Source: Bacteroidales bacterium UBA1266 (GTDB lineage Bacteria > Bacteroidota > Bacteroidia > Bacteroidales > WCHB1-69). From it: a stretch of 6,332 nucleotides of DNA. The stretch spans positions 963 through 7,294 of the forward strand of contig DBVK01000148.1 of the NCBI GenBank assembly GCA_002308135.1. The letters are read 5' to 3'. Below the pieces are notes generated by a model, which ran no database searches, was not told the origin of the DNA, and saw only the letters and a list, made by a program, of their open reading frames with translations. The number at the start of each line of letters is the position of its first letter. The stretch's first letter is position 1. The position numbers and the translations under genes are program-made. Positions 1-6,332 of the stretch are shown in pieces.

Positions 1-36
1 CAGCCTCTTTTTCCTTTTATTTCAGAGATATAAACA

Positions 37-1002
37 ATGTCCAATTACTCCACCCTCATCAACGATTTTATAACGACACTCGCTATCCCCAAAAATCCGG
101 CCAACCTGTACGACCCTATCCGTTACACTTTGGCGCAAGGCGGCAAAAGACTGCGCCCGGAATTATGCATGATTGCCTGCCAGACATTGGGCGGCAACCC
201 CAAGCAAGCCCTTTATCCTGCGGTAGCGCTGGAGCTGCTGCATAATTTCACCCTTATCCACGATGACATCATGGACAAATCCGACCTTAGGCGCGGACAG
301 AAGACCGTTTACAAGAGATGGGGGACCAGCACGGCCATTCTCGCAGGAGACACCCTGCTGGGCATGTCGTATGACCTGCTGCAGAAATACCCGTCCATTG
401 GGGCGCACAAGTTCTTCGGGCTGATGACCACCACCTTCATCCAAATCTGTGAAGGGCAGCAGATGGACATTGATTTCGAACAACGCAAAGTGGTTCCGGT
501 GGCGGAATACCTGGAAATGATCCGCCTGAAAACCTCCGTACTGCTGGCCGCCTGCATGAAGGCCGGCGCCATTGCCGCCCACGCCACCCCGGATGTGCAG
601 GACGTGTTCTACGAATTCGGCCTCTGCATCGGACTGGCTTTCCAAATCCAGGACGACCTGCTGGACGTTTACGGGCAGACGGAGAAACTGGGCAAAAGCA
701 TAGGCGACGACATTGCCGACAACAAAAAGACCTACCTTTCCACCAAGGCCATGGAATTGCTGCAAGGCGAAGAGCTGGCCAGCCTGAAGCATTATTTCAC
801 CAAACAAAGCTTTAAACGGGAGGAGAAATTCGAAGCCGTGAAAAAGCTCTACGCCAGCTGCCATATAAAAGAGACAGCCACTGAGCTGATCAACTCCTAC
901 TACGACCAGGCCTTCCGTCTGCTGGACACGCTTTCCCTGAAACCCGAGGAGGCCGTTCCGCTGCACGAATTTGTCAAACGTTTGAGATATAGGGAATTTT
1001 AA
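37..1002 (+). CDS. Polyprenyl (farnesyl/geranylgeranyl-type) diphosphate synthase
   Basis: This is a trans-isoprenyl diphosphate synthase of 321 residues, the usual length for the family. It condenses isopentenyl diphosphate onto an allylic diphosphate in the cytoplasm. Visible motifs are the IPP-binding GGKRLRP at residues 35-41, the first aspartate-rich motif DDIMD at 76-80 followed by LRRG, and the second motif DDLLD at 206-210, followed by a GDD and a KKTYL segment. The first motif is a plain DDxxD, without the two-residue insertion of E. coli IspA, and Phe71 sits five residues before it. In known enzymes a bulky aromatic there limits chain length, which favours a C15-C20 product; this is inference. 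Bacterial octaprenyl synthases usually have a small residue at that place. The start ATG is preceded by an A/T-rich leader without a Shine-Dalgarno sequence. The stop codon TAA shares its last base with the ATG of mrdA, suggesting translational coupling. The family call is firm; exact product length is not. Confidence 0.93.
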   Translation: MSNYSTLINDFITTLAIPKNPANLYDPIRYTLAQGGKRLRPELCMIACQTLGGNPKQALYPAVALELLHNFTLIHDDIMDKSDLRRGQKTVYKRWGTSTAILAGDTLLGMSYDLLQKYPSIGAHKFFGLMTTTFIQICEGQQMDIDFEQRKVVPVAEYLEMIRLKTSVLLAACMKAGAIAAHATPDVQDVFYEFGLCIGLAFQIQDDLLDVYGQTEKLGKSIGDDIADNKKTYLSTKAMELLQGEELASLKHYFTKQSFKREEKFEAVKKLYASCHIKETATELINSYYDQAFRLLDTLSLKPEEAVPLHEFVKRLRYREF

Positions 1003-2831
1003 TGGAAGGAGACTCCATCTTCGCATACAGGAAACGCATTATCCTGGCCGCTTTCGGTCTGGTGATACTGGTTTTTCTGCTCCGGCTGTTCCATCTGCAG
1101 CTGCTGGACGGGGAATGGGAAGTCAAAGCGAAGAAAAACGCCCTGCGCTATGTGGATGATTTCCCGCCCCGCGGACTGATTTACGACCGCAACGGGAAAC
1201 TGATGGTGAACAACACCATCTCCTATGACCTCATGGTCATTCCCCGGAAAGTGCAGCTGAGCGCAAACGACCGTTTCGAGCTATGCCAAATCCTGGGCAT
1301 TTCCGATTCCGACTACAACGAGCGCATGGACAAAGCCAGGAAATACTCCACCTACGCGGCATCCATCTTTATGCGCCAGCTGTCGGAGGAGCAGCACAAC
1401 TACATCGAAGAGAGCATGTACCGTTTTCACGGGTTCTATATGCAGGCACGCACCACCCGGAACTATCAGACCACAGCAGCGGCACACACCCTCGGCTACA
1501 TCGCCGAAGTGAACTATAACGATATGGAGAAGGACGCCTACTACAAAATGGGCGATTACATCGGCAAATCCGGCATCGAACGCTCTTACGAGCAGGCGCT
1601 CCGTGGGGAGAAAGGATTTAAAATCAAACTGGTGAACAGCCTGAACCAGGAAAAAGGCTCCTACGAAAACGGGAAATACGACACGGCAGCCATTCCGGGA
1701 AAGGATTTGTGGACCAGCCTTGACAAAGACCTGCAGGAATACGGGGAAATGCTGATGCAAGGCAAACGCGGCAGCATTGTGGCCATTGAGCCCGCTTCCG
1801 GAGAGATTCTCTGCATGGTCACCTCGCCTTCTTACGACCCCGCCCTTCTGGTGGGACGCGAGAGGGGACGCAACTATGCCAATCTGAACGCCGACTCCAT
1901 TGAAAAGCCCCTGTTCAACCGCGCCCTGATGGCCATGTATCCGCCGGGATCCACCTTCAAACTGATACAAGCCCTGATTGGCCTGGAGGAAGGCGTGGTG
2001 ACGCCGGCCAGCCGCTTCCCCTGCTACGGAGGTTTCCCTTACGGAGGCGGCCACAAACTGGGATGCCATGCCCACGGCTCCCCCCTGGACATGCCCTCCG
2101 CCATACAGACGTCCTGCAATGCCTGGTTCTGCTATGATTTCAAGGCCATCCTGGACAACCGCAAGAACTACAGGAACACCGGAGAAGCCTATGCCGCATG
2201 GCGGGATAAAGTGTGCAGCTTCGGCCTGGGCGAGCGTTTTGACACCGACCTGGCCTACGAAAAGAGCGGCAACATCCCAAGCAAAGCCTATTACGACCGC
2301 TATTACGGCGAAAACCGATGGAAAGCCACCACCATTATCTCCCTTTCCATCGGACAAGGGGAAATCATGGTCACACCGGTGCAACTGGCCAATGTGGTGT
2401 CCGTCATCGCCAACAAAGGCTATTACTACCCGCCTCACCTGGTCAAAGCGATTGGTCACAGGGACAGCCTGTATACCGCATACACCACCAAACACCAGGT
2501 AAAAGTGCACCCGCGCTACTTCGAACCGGTGATTGAAGGCATGATGCGCGCCTGTTCCGCAGGCACCGCCCGCAGCGCGGCGGTCCCCGGCATATCCTTG
2601 GGCGGAAAGACAGGGACCGCCCAGAATCCGCACGGAAGGGACCATTCCATTCTGGTTTGCTACGGCCCGACGGAAAACCCGAAAATCGCCATTTCCGTCA
2701 TTGTGGAGAACGCCGGCTTCGGTGCCACATGGGCAGGGCCCATCGCCGGACTGATGATAGAGAAATACCTGACGGACACCATCAGGCGTCCGGATTTGGA
2801 GGAAAGAATCAAAACCGCCGTCATCCGATAA
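1002..2831 (+). CDS. mrdA: Penicillin-binding protein 2, elongasome transpeptidase
   Basis: Class B penicillin-binding protein that cross-links new peptidoglycan during side-wall growth as RodA's partner. It is anchored in the inner membrane with its catalytic part in the periplasm. The 609 residues show a short cytoplasmic start, one membrane segment at about 12-33, a dimerisation/pedestal region from about 55 (PPRGLIYDRNG) to 235, and a transpeptidase domain from about 255. All three penicillin-binding motifs are intact: STFK with catalytic Ser317 and Lys320, Ser371-Cys372-Asn373, and Lys536-Thr537-Gly538. Between the first two lies a Cys/His-rich loop (Cys341, His351, Cys355, His356, His358) that, with Cys372, could bind a metal. 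PBP2 rather than the division protein PBP3/FtsI is chosen because rodA follows directly and the membrane-proximal sequence is PBP2-like. The ATG overlaps the preceding stop as TAATG, and AGGGA lies about nine bases upstream. Codons and composition match the neighbours. Confidence 0.95.
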   Translation: MEGDSIFAYRKRIILAAFGLVILVFLLRLFHLQLLDGEWEVKAKKNALRYVDDFPPRGLIYDRNGKLMVNNTISYDLMVIPRKVQLSANDRFELCQILGISDSDYNERMDKARKYSTYAASIFMRQLSEEQHNYIEESMYRFHGFYMQARTTRNYQTTAAAHTLGYIAEVNYNDMEKDAYYKMGDYIGKSGIERSYEQALRGEKGFKIKLVNSLNQEKGSYENGKYDTAAIPGKDLWTSLDKDLQEYGEMLMQGKRGSIVAIEPASGEILCMVTSPSYDPALLVGRERGRNYANLNADSIEKPLFNRALMAMYPPGSTFKLIQALIGLEEGVVTPASRFPCYGGFPYGGGHKLGCHAHGSPLDMPSAIQTSCNAWFCYDFKAILDNRKNYRNTGEAYAAWRDKVCSFGLGERFDTDLAYEKSGNIPSKAYYDRYYGENRWKATTIISLSIGQGEIMVTPVQLANVVSVIANKGYYYPPHLVKAIGHRDSLYTAYTTKHQVKVHPRYFEPVIEGMMRACSAGTARSAAVPGISLGGKTGTAQNPHGRDHSILVCYGPTENPKIAISVIVENAGFGATWAGPIAGLMIEKYLTDTIRRPDLEERIKTAVIR

Positions 2832-2834
2832 GCC

Positions 2835-4070
2835 ATGGTACAGAAAAAAAGCACAGCGGACCTCGTTTTGATACTGCTCTTCCTGCTGTTTGTGGGTTTT
2901 GGCTGGATAAACATCTTCTCCACCACCTACGCCGACAGTTTCTCCTTTTCCGCAAACTACGGGCGGCAGCTGCTTTGGATCTGCCTTTCCGGCATCTGCG
3001 CCCTCTTTCTCATGTTTTTGGGCAGCCAGTTTTTCCGCAACATCACCCTGCCCCTATACCTGTTCACCCTCTTACTGATTTTCCTGGCCATTTTTATCGG
3101 CAAAAAGACAAAAGGCGCCAGCTCCTGGCTGACTATAGGCAGCTTCGGCATACAACCGGCGGAATTCGGCAAATACGCCACCTGCATGCTTTTAGCCAAA
3201 TTCCTCTCCGGATCCAAAACCAACCTTTCCAATCGCAAACATTTGTGGAATGCCATCGCCATCATATGCATCCCCATACTGCTGATTGTGCTGCAGAACG
3301 ACATGGGTTCCGCCATCCCGTTTGTGTTTCTGGTGGTGGTGCTGTACCGGGAAGGGATGACGGGTTGGGTAATCACCATCGGCATCATCCTCATTGTGCT
3401 GCTGATTCTCTCCATTGTAATTCCACAATGGATTATCATACTGATGATTACATCAGTTTTCGGCTGGTTGTTCTGGAGAAACCGCAAACACCGGAAAACC
3501 CGGCTCTACCTGCTGCTGTGGTACGCCATTGCCGTCCTGTATGCCGTCTCCGCACACGGCATCTATGAACACGCGCTGAAACCCCATCAGAAAGCCCGCG
3601 TGGAAGTGCTGCTGGGGCTCAACCATGATACGAAAAGCATCGGCTACAATGTCAACCAGTCCAAAATCGCCATAGGTTCCGGCGGACTGTTCGGCCAAGG
3701 CTTCATGAAAGGGACCCAAACCACCATGAATTTTGTACCGGAGCAAAGCACCGACTTTATTTTCTGCACTATAGGAGAAGAATGGGGCTTTTTGGGCGCA
3801 TCCCTGCTGCTCTTGCTATACGCCCTTTTCATTTACCGGCTGATTACGCATTCGGAAGCGCAACGGGATCCCTTCATACGGATTTACGGCTACTGCATCG
3901 CCTGCATTTTCTTCTCCCACCTGATGATCAACATCGGCATGACCCTGGGGCTGCTGCCTGTCATCGGCATCCCCCTTCCCTTCATCAGCTATGGGGGATC
4001 CTCCCTGCTGGCATACACACTCATGCTTTTCACCTATATTTCCATGGATGCCAAAGCCACCAGTTGGTAA
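2835..4070 (+). CDS. rodA: RodA, SEDS-family peptidoglycan glycosyltransferase
   Basis: Integral membrane enzyme that polymerises lipid II into glycan strands and works as a complex with PBP2. SEDS hallmarks are visible along its 411 residues: KGASSWLTIG then QPAEFGK (about 93-113), QNDMGSA at 154-160, the HQKARV segment at 251-256, QSKIAIGSGGLFGQG at 275-289, PEQSTDFIF at 302-310, and PLPFISYGGSS at 380-390. Asp307 in the TDFIF motif aligns with the catalytic aspartate known from RodA enzymes. Hydrophobic segments lie at about 9-28, 45-64, 71-89, 137-153, 157-172, 176-196, 198-214, 223-242, 312-334, 351-372 and 386-403. The protein is about 40 residues longer than E. coli RodA, mostly because of extra hydrophobic sequence at about 198-242. 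The family motif is usually QPD; here it is QND, with the aspartate kept. The ATG is three bases after the mrdA stop and has no recognisable Shine-Dalgarno sequence, so co-transcription with mrdA is very likely. Confidence 0.95.
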   Translation: MVQKKSTADLVLILLFLLFVGFGWINIFSTTYADSFSFSANYGRQLLWICLSGICALFLMFLGSQFFRNITLPLYLFTLLLIFLAIFIGKKTKGASSWLTIGSFGIQPAEFGKYATCMLLAKFLSGSKTNLSNRKHLWNAIAIICIPILLIVLQNDMGSAIPFVFLVVVLYREGMTGWVITIGIILIVLLILSIVIPQWIIILMITSVFGWLFWRNRKHRKTRLYLLLWYAIAVLYAVSAHGIYEHALKPHQKARVEVLLGLNHDTKSIGYNVNQSKIAIGSGGLFGQGFMKGTQTTMNFVPEQSTDFIFCTIGEEWGFLGASLLLLLYALFIYRLITHSEAQRDPFIRIYGYCIACIFFSHLMINIGMTLGLLPVIGIPLPFISYGGSSLLAYTLMLFTYISMDAKATSW

Positions 4071-4094
4071 GTTTAACTTTAGCACGCTAACAAT

Positions 4095-5903
4095 ATGAAA
4101 AAAAACATTCTGATTGCATTTCTTTTAGGGTTTCCCTTCTCTCTGCTGCAGGCGCAAGCCGTCATGCCTGTCACCGCCAAACTGCAGCAAGCCACCGTCT
4201 ACCTGCAGGGAGCCTCCCTCACCCACAGCGCATCGGCTGTCCTCCGGAACGGGGTGCAAGAGCTCACCATCGAAGGGCTCAGTCCGGAGATTGACCTTAA
4301 CAGCTTGAAAGTGACCTGCGGCCACAACAGCACCCTGGTATCGTCCATTGAGTTCTCCACCGACTACATGACCGTAAAAACCGAAGCGGCCCGCATGCAG
4401 AAACTGAGGGATTCCCTCTCGTTCTACCAAAAGCAGCTGCAAACGGTGAAAAACGAGCTCCAAGTGAACAACAAGCTGCTGAAGACCCTCTCCGACGGCC
4501 TTGCCCAAAACACCCAGCAGAAAGAGAAGATTCTCAGCGCCAGCGAGCTGACCGCCTGCATGGATTTGTATAAAGCCAAAGCGCCACAAATCCAGAAGAG
4601 CATTGACGAAGGCAACGCCCAACAGGAAAAGCTCAACAAGCACATCCAACGGATACAGGCCCAAATCAGGCAGGACGAATCGAACGAGCGGCTGCGCAGC
4701 GGCATTCTCCGGATCACGGTGTCCTCTCCGATAAACACGGTAGAGCAATTCACCATACGTTATTTCACCCCAAAAGCGTCCTGGACCCCCTGCTACGACA
4801 TACAGGTGAGCGCCATCCACCAGCCCGTGAGCCTCCAAGCCAAGGCACAGGTGCGGCAGATGACCGGATTGGAATGGACAGAAGTCAAGCTTTCCCTTTC
4901 CAACGCCCGCCCCAATTTTGCCAGCAACGCCCCCGTGTTTTCCACCTGGTTCCTGCGTTTCAATCAGGGATTTGGCAAAAGCATGACCCTTAGCAACACT
5001 TTGGTGCGCGCGAAAGGCACCGTCGCCGAAGAGACAGATGCCGCATACGATGAAGGGGCTGCGACGTATGAAAGTGCGCAGAAAACCGCCACACAAGCCA
5101 CTTCCACCGTATTTTTGCTGAACGGGGTCTCCATTTCCCGTGAGGAATACAACAGTTTGAACCCTTCCTACATTGAATCCGTTGAGATTCTAGATGCCGA
5201 GCAAGCCGCCAAAACTTACGGCAGAAAGGCCATCACCTACGTTGTCCGCACCAAATCCATGGAGGATTATGTGGAACTGCAGGACAGCGACCTGGATATC
5301 TCCTACCAGATTGAACTGCCTTACACTATCGCAGGCAACGGGAAAGCCCAGCTGATCGATTTGAAAAAATACAGCATTCCGACCGCTTTCCACTACTATG
5401 CCGCCCCCAAACTGGCCGCCAAGACCTACCTGATGGCCACCCTTTCCAAGTGGGAGAAATACCATCTGCTGCCCGGAACCGCAACCATCAACTACAACGG
5501 AACCTATGTCGGGAAAACGCAGCTTAAGACCGGCGCCACCGACACCGCCCTTGTCCTGACGCTGGCGGACGAGCCCAGGATTACAGTGAAAAGGGAAAAA
5601 CGCAGCGAATACACTTCCGCCAAAACCATAGGCGGCAATGTGACCGAAACGCGTTCCCACCTCATCACGGTCAAGAACAACCTGAACAAGAAAGCGCCCT
5701 TCACCCTCAAAGAGCAGTACCCCATATCCACCGACAAGGAGATTGAGGTGAAACTGGTGGAGCACACCCCTGCCGCAAGCCTCAACAACAGCTCCATCGG
5801 CGTACTGACCTGGGAAATGGAGCTGGACGCCGGAGAAAGCCGTACCTTCATCGTCACGTACAGTGTCAAATATCCGAAAGACCGCCCGCTTGTTTTAGAA
5901 TAG
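4095..5903 (+). CDS. MuiA-family protein (DUF4140-DUF4139) with plug-like insert
   Basis: Predicted exported protein of 602 residues in the DUF4139 family, often named mucoidy inhibitor MuiA; its biochemical role is not established. Order of parts: a signal peptide at 1-20 (MKKN, hydrophobic core, cleavage likely after LQA); a DUF4140-like beta region at about 25-95; a Gln/Lys-rich helical region, probably coiled coil, at about 97-197; and then the DUF4139 region to the end. Family marks there include SWTPCYDI and TGLEWTEVKLSLSNARP near the start and VTYSVKYPKD at the C-terminus. A variable Ala/Thr-rich linker follows the first DUF4139 part. After it, residues 338-387 resemble the end of a TonB-dependent receptor plug: FLLNGVSI, then YIESVEILDAEQAAKTYG, then VVRTK. 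No lipobox cysteine is seen, so periplasm or outer-membrane association by protein contacts is likely. The gene begins 24 bases after rodA with no clear promoter or terminator between, so it may belong to the same transcript. The family call is strong; function is open. Confidence 0.88.
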   Translation: MKKNILIAFLLGFPFSLLQAQAVMPVTAKLQQATVYLQGASLTHSASAVLRNGVQELTIEGLSPEIDLNSLKVTCGHNSTLVSSIEFSTDYMTVKTEAARMQKLRDSLSFYQKQLQTVKNELQVNNKLLKTLSDGLAQNTQQKEKILSASELTACMDLYKAKAPQIQKSIDEGNAQQEKLNKHIQRIQAQIRQDESNERLRSGILRITVSSPINTVEQFTIRYFTPKASWTPCYDIQVSAIHQPVSLQAKAQVRQMTGLEWTEVKLSLSNARPNFASNAPVFSTWFLRFNQGFGKSMTLSNTLVRAKGTVAEETDAAYDEGAATYESAQKTATQATSTVFLLNGVSISREEYNSLNPSYIESVEILDAEQAAKTYGRKAITYVVRTKSMEDYVELQDSDLDISYQIELPYTIAGNGKAQLIDLKKYSIPTAFHYYAAPKLAAKTYLMATLSKWEKYHLLPGTATINYNGTYVGKTQLKTGATDTALVLTLADEPRITVKREKRSEYTSAKTIGGNVTETRSHLITVKNNLNKKAPFTLKEQYPISTDKEIEVKLVEHTPAASLNNSSIGVLTWEMELDAGESRTFIVTYSVKYPKDRPLVLE

Positions 5904-5949
5904 GCGAGGCGAAAGCGCAACCGGTGTGAAGTAAATTTTCATCTTTATC

Positions 5950-5983
5950 TTTCACAAAGGTATTCAATTAATACCTACTTTTG
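5950..5983 (+). promoter_or_regulatory. Candidate Bacteroidota-type promoter for the aminotransferase gene
   Basis: TACTTTTG at 5976-5983 fits the Bacteroidota -7 consensus TAnnTTTG exactly. A weak -33 candidate, TTTC at 5950-5953 (consensus TTTG), lies 22 bases upstream, slightly more than usual. Transcription would begin near 5990, leaving a leader of roughly 30 bases before the ATG at 6022. The position, in the only sizeable gap of the window and directly before a gene, supports the call. The -7 box is seen directly; the -33 match is poor and the start site is inferred. Confidence 0.6.
5958..5976. promoter_or_regulatory. Perfect 7-bp palindrome inside the promoter, possible operator
   Basis: AGGTATT at 5958-5964 and AATACCT at 5970-5976 are exact inverted repeats separated by five bases (CAATT). 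The dyad fills the spacer between the putative -33 and -7 boxes, and its last base is the first T of the -7 box. A dimeric repressor bound here would block the polymerase. The symmetry is seen directly; the operator role is inference, and A/T-rich spacers can produce such dyads by chance. Confidence 0.4.
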
Positions 5984-5998
5984 CGCATTATTACGCAA
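5981..5998. repeat. Short inverted repeat around the predicted transcription start
   Basis: TTGCG at 5981-5985 and CGCAA at 5994-5998 are inverted repeats with an eight-base A/T-rich middle. The left arm overlaps the end of the -7 box and the right arm lies near or just after the predicted start of transcription. It is too short to be a convincing RNA hairpin and has no following T-run, so it is not a terminator. It could be a second protein-binding dyad or chance. Confidence 0.25.
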
Positions 5999-6021
5999 CA
6001 AATAATTAAACTTTATACATT

Positions 6022-6332
6022 ATGGAAGTATTATCAGACAGGATTTTACAAATGGCCGCCTCCGAGACGCTGGCCATGACCCAAGCGGCAAGGGATTTGA
6101 AAGCCCAAGGCAAGGATGTGATCAGCCTGAGCATAGGCGAACCGGATTTCAACACCCCGGAGACCATCAAAGAGGCTGCGAAAAAAGCCATTGACGACAA
6201 TTTCAGCCATTATCCCCCTGTACCGGGCTATGCGGACCTGAAAGAGGCTATCTGCAAGAAGTTCAAAAGGGACAACCACCTGGATTTCACCCCCGACCAG
6301 ATCATCGTCTCCACAGGAGCAAAGCAGTCCAT
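6022..6332 (+). CDS. Class I PLP-dependent aminotransferase, probably aspartate aminotransferase (5' part)
   Basis: Reading from the ATG at 6022 gives 103 codons and two further bases before the window ends, with no stop. The translation starts MEVLSDRILQM and contains the features of the N-terminal arm and first part of fold-type I aspartate aminotransferases of the bacterial subgroup Ib: SxTLAM (about 14-19), KAQGKDVISLSIGEPDFNTP (about 27-46), HYPPVPGYADLKEAI (about 63-77) and IIVSTGAKQS (about 94-103). Such cytoplasmic enzymes swap amino groups between aspartate and 2-oxoglutarate using pyridoxal phosphate. The PLP-binding lysine and the substrate-binding arginine lie beyond the window, so the substrate could be another amino acid. 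The start is preceded by a very A/T-rich leader without Shine-Dalgarno, and the conserved family N-terminus begins exactly there. A promoter directly upstream suggests transcription apart from the rod genes. Confidence 0.9.
   Translation, partial: MEVLSDRILQMAASETLAMTQAARDLKAQGKDVISLSIGEPDFNTPETIKEAAKKAIDDNFSHYPPVPGYADLKEAICKKFKRDNHLDFTPDQIIVSTGAKQS

Noticed and set aside
1..36. Promoter or riboswitch in the first 36 bases
   Set aside because: The stretch is too short and shows only pyrimidine-rich then A/T-rich sequence; no TAnnTTTG box is visible.
163..1026. Minus-strand open frame opposite the polyprenyl synthase gene
   Set aside because: It is a shadow of a gene with clear catalytic motifs, and the translation shows no recognisable family.
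1281..2645. Long open frame (about 454 codons) on the minus strand across mrdA
   Set aside because: It is antisense to a fully supported PBP2 gene, its translation is low-complexity and resembles no family, and such frames are common opposite GC-rich coding sequence.
2657..3568. Plus-strand open frame of about 303 codons bridging the end of mrdA and the first half of rodA
   Set aside because: Its translation is rich in His, Arg and Pro with no domain-like pattern, while both overlapped genes have complete family motifs in their own frames.
4074..4081. TAACTTTA before the MuiA-family gene as a -7 promoter box
   Set aside because: It misses the final G of the consensus, and no TTG or TTTG element lies at the proper distance upstream.
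5904..5956. Transcription terminator after the MuiA-family gene
   Set aside because: Only a three-base GCG/CGC stem and a distant TGTGAA/TTCACA pair (5925-5930 and 5951-5956, 20-base loop) can be drawn. There is no strong stem followed by a T-run.

Overview
The window looks like chromosomal DNA of a member of the Bacteroidota, probably Bacteroidales with a moderately GC-rich genome. Three things point there. The start codons have A/T-rich leaders without clear Shine-Dalgarno sequences. The one sizeable intergenic gap carries a TAnnTTTG -7 box of the Bacteroidota type. The proteins have Bacteroidota-style features: a lengthened RodA, a Cys/His-rich loop in PBP2, and a MuiA-family protein with a TonB-plug-like insert. 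Genus cannot be told from sequence reading alone.

Layout: all genes are on the + strand. A short-chain polyprenyl diphosphate synthase (37-1002) shares one base of its stop codon with the start of penicillin-binding protein 2 (mrdA, 1002-2831). Three bases later comes rodA (2835-4070), and 24 bases after that a secreted DUF4140/DUF4139 (MuiA-family) protein (4095-5903). A 118-base intergenic region follows, with a promoter and two small dyads. The last gene is the first 103 codons of a class I PLP-dependent aminotransferase, probably aspartate aminotransferase (6022 to the window edge).

How the genes fit together: RodA (SEDS glycosyltransferase) and PBP2 (transpeptidase) form the core peptidoglycan synthase of the elongasome. 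The isoprenoid synthase makes an allylic diphosphate of the kind used to prime undecaprenyl phosphate, the carrier of lipid II that RodA polymerises, so the first three genes form a plausible precursor-to-polymer unit. The MuiA-like protein has no settled function; its position suggests, but does not prove, an envelope role. The aminotransferase appears to be a separate transcription unit.

Most of the window is ordinary core-genome content. The observations most worth checking are a possible Cys/His zinc site in PBP2, the plug-like segment inside the MuiA-family protein, an extra hydrophobic hairpin in RodA, and a 7-bp palindrome inside the aminotransferase promoter. No mobile element, CRISPR array, RNA gene or convincingly new multi-gene system was seen.
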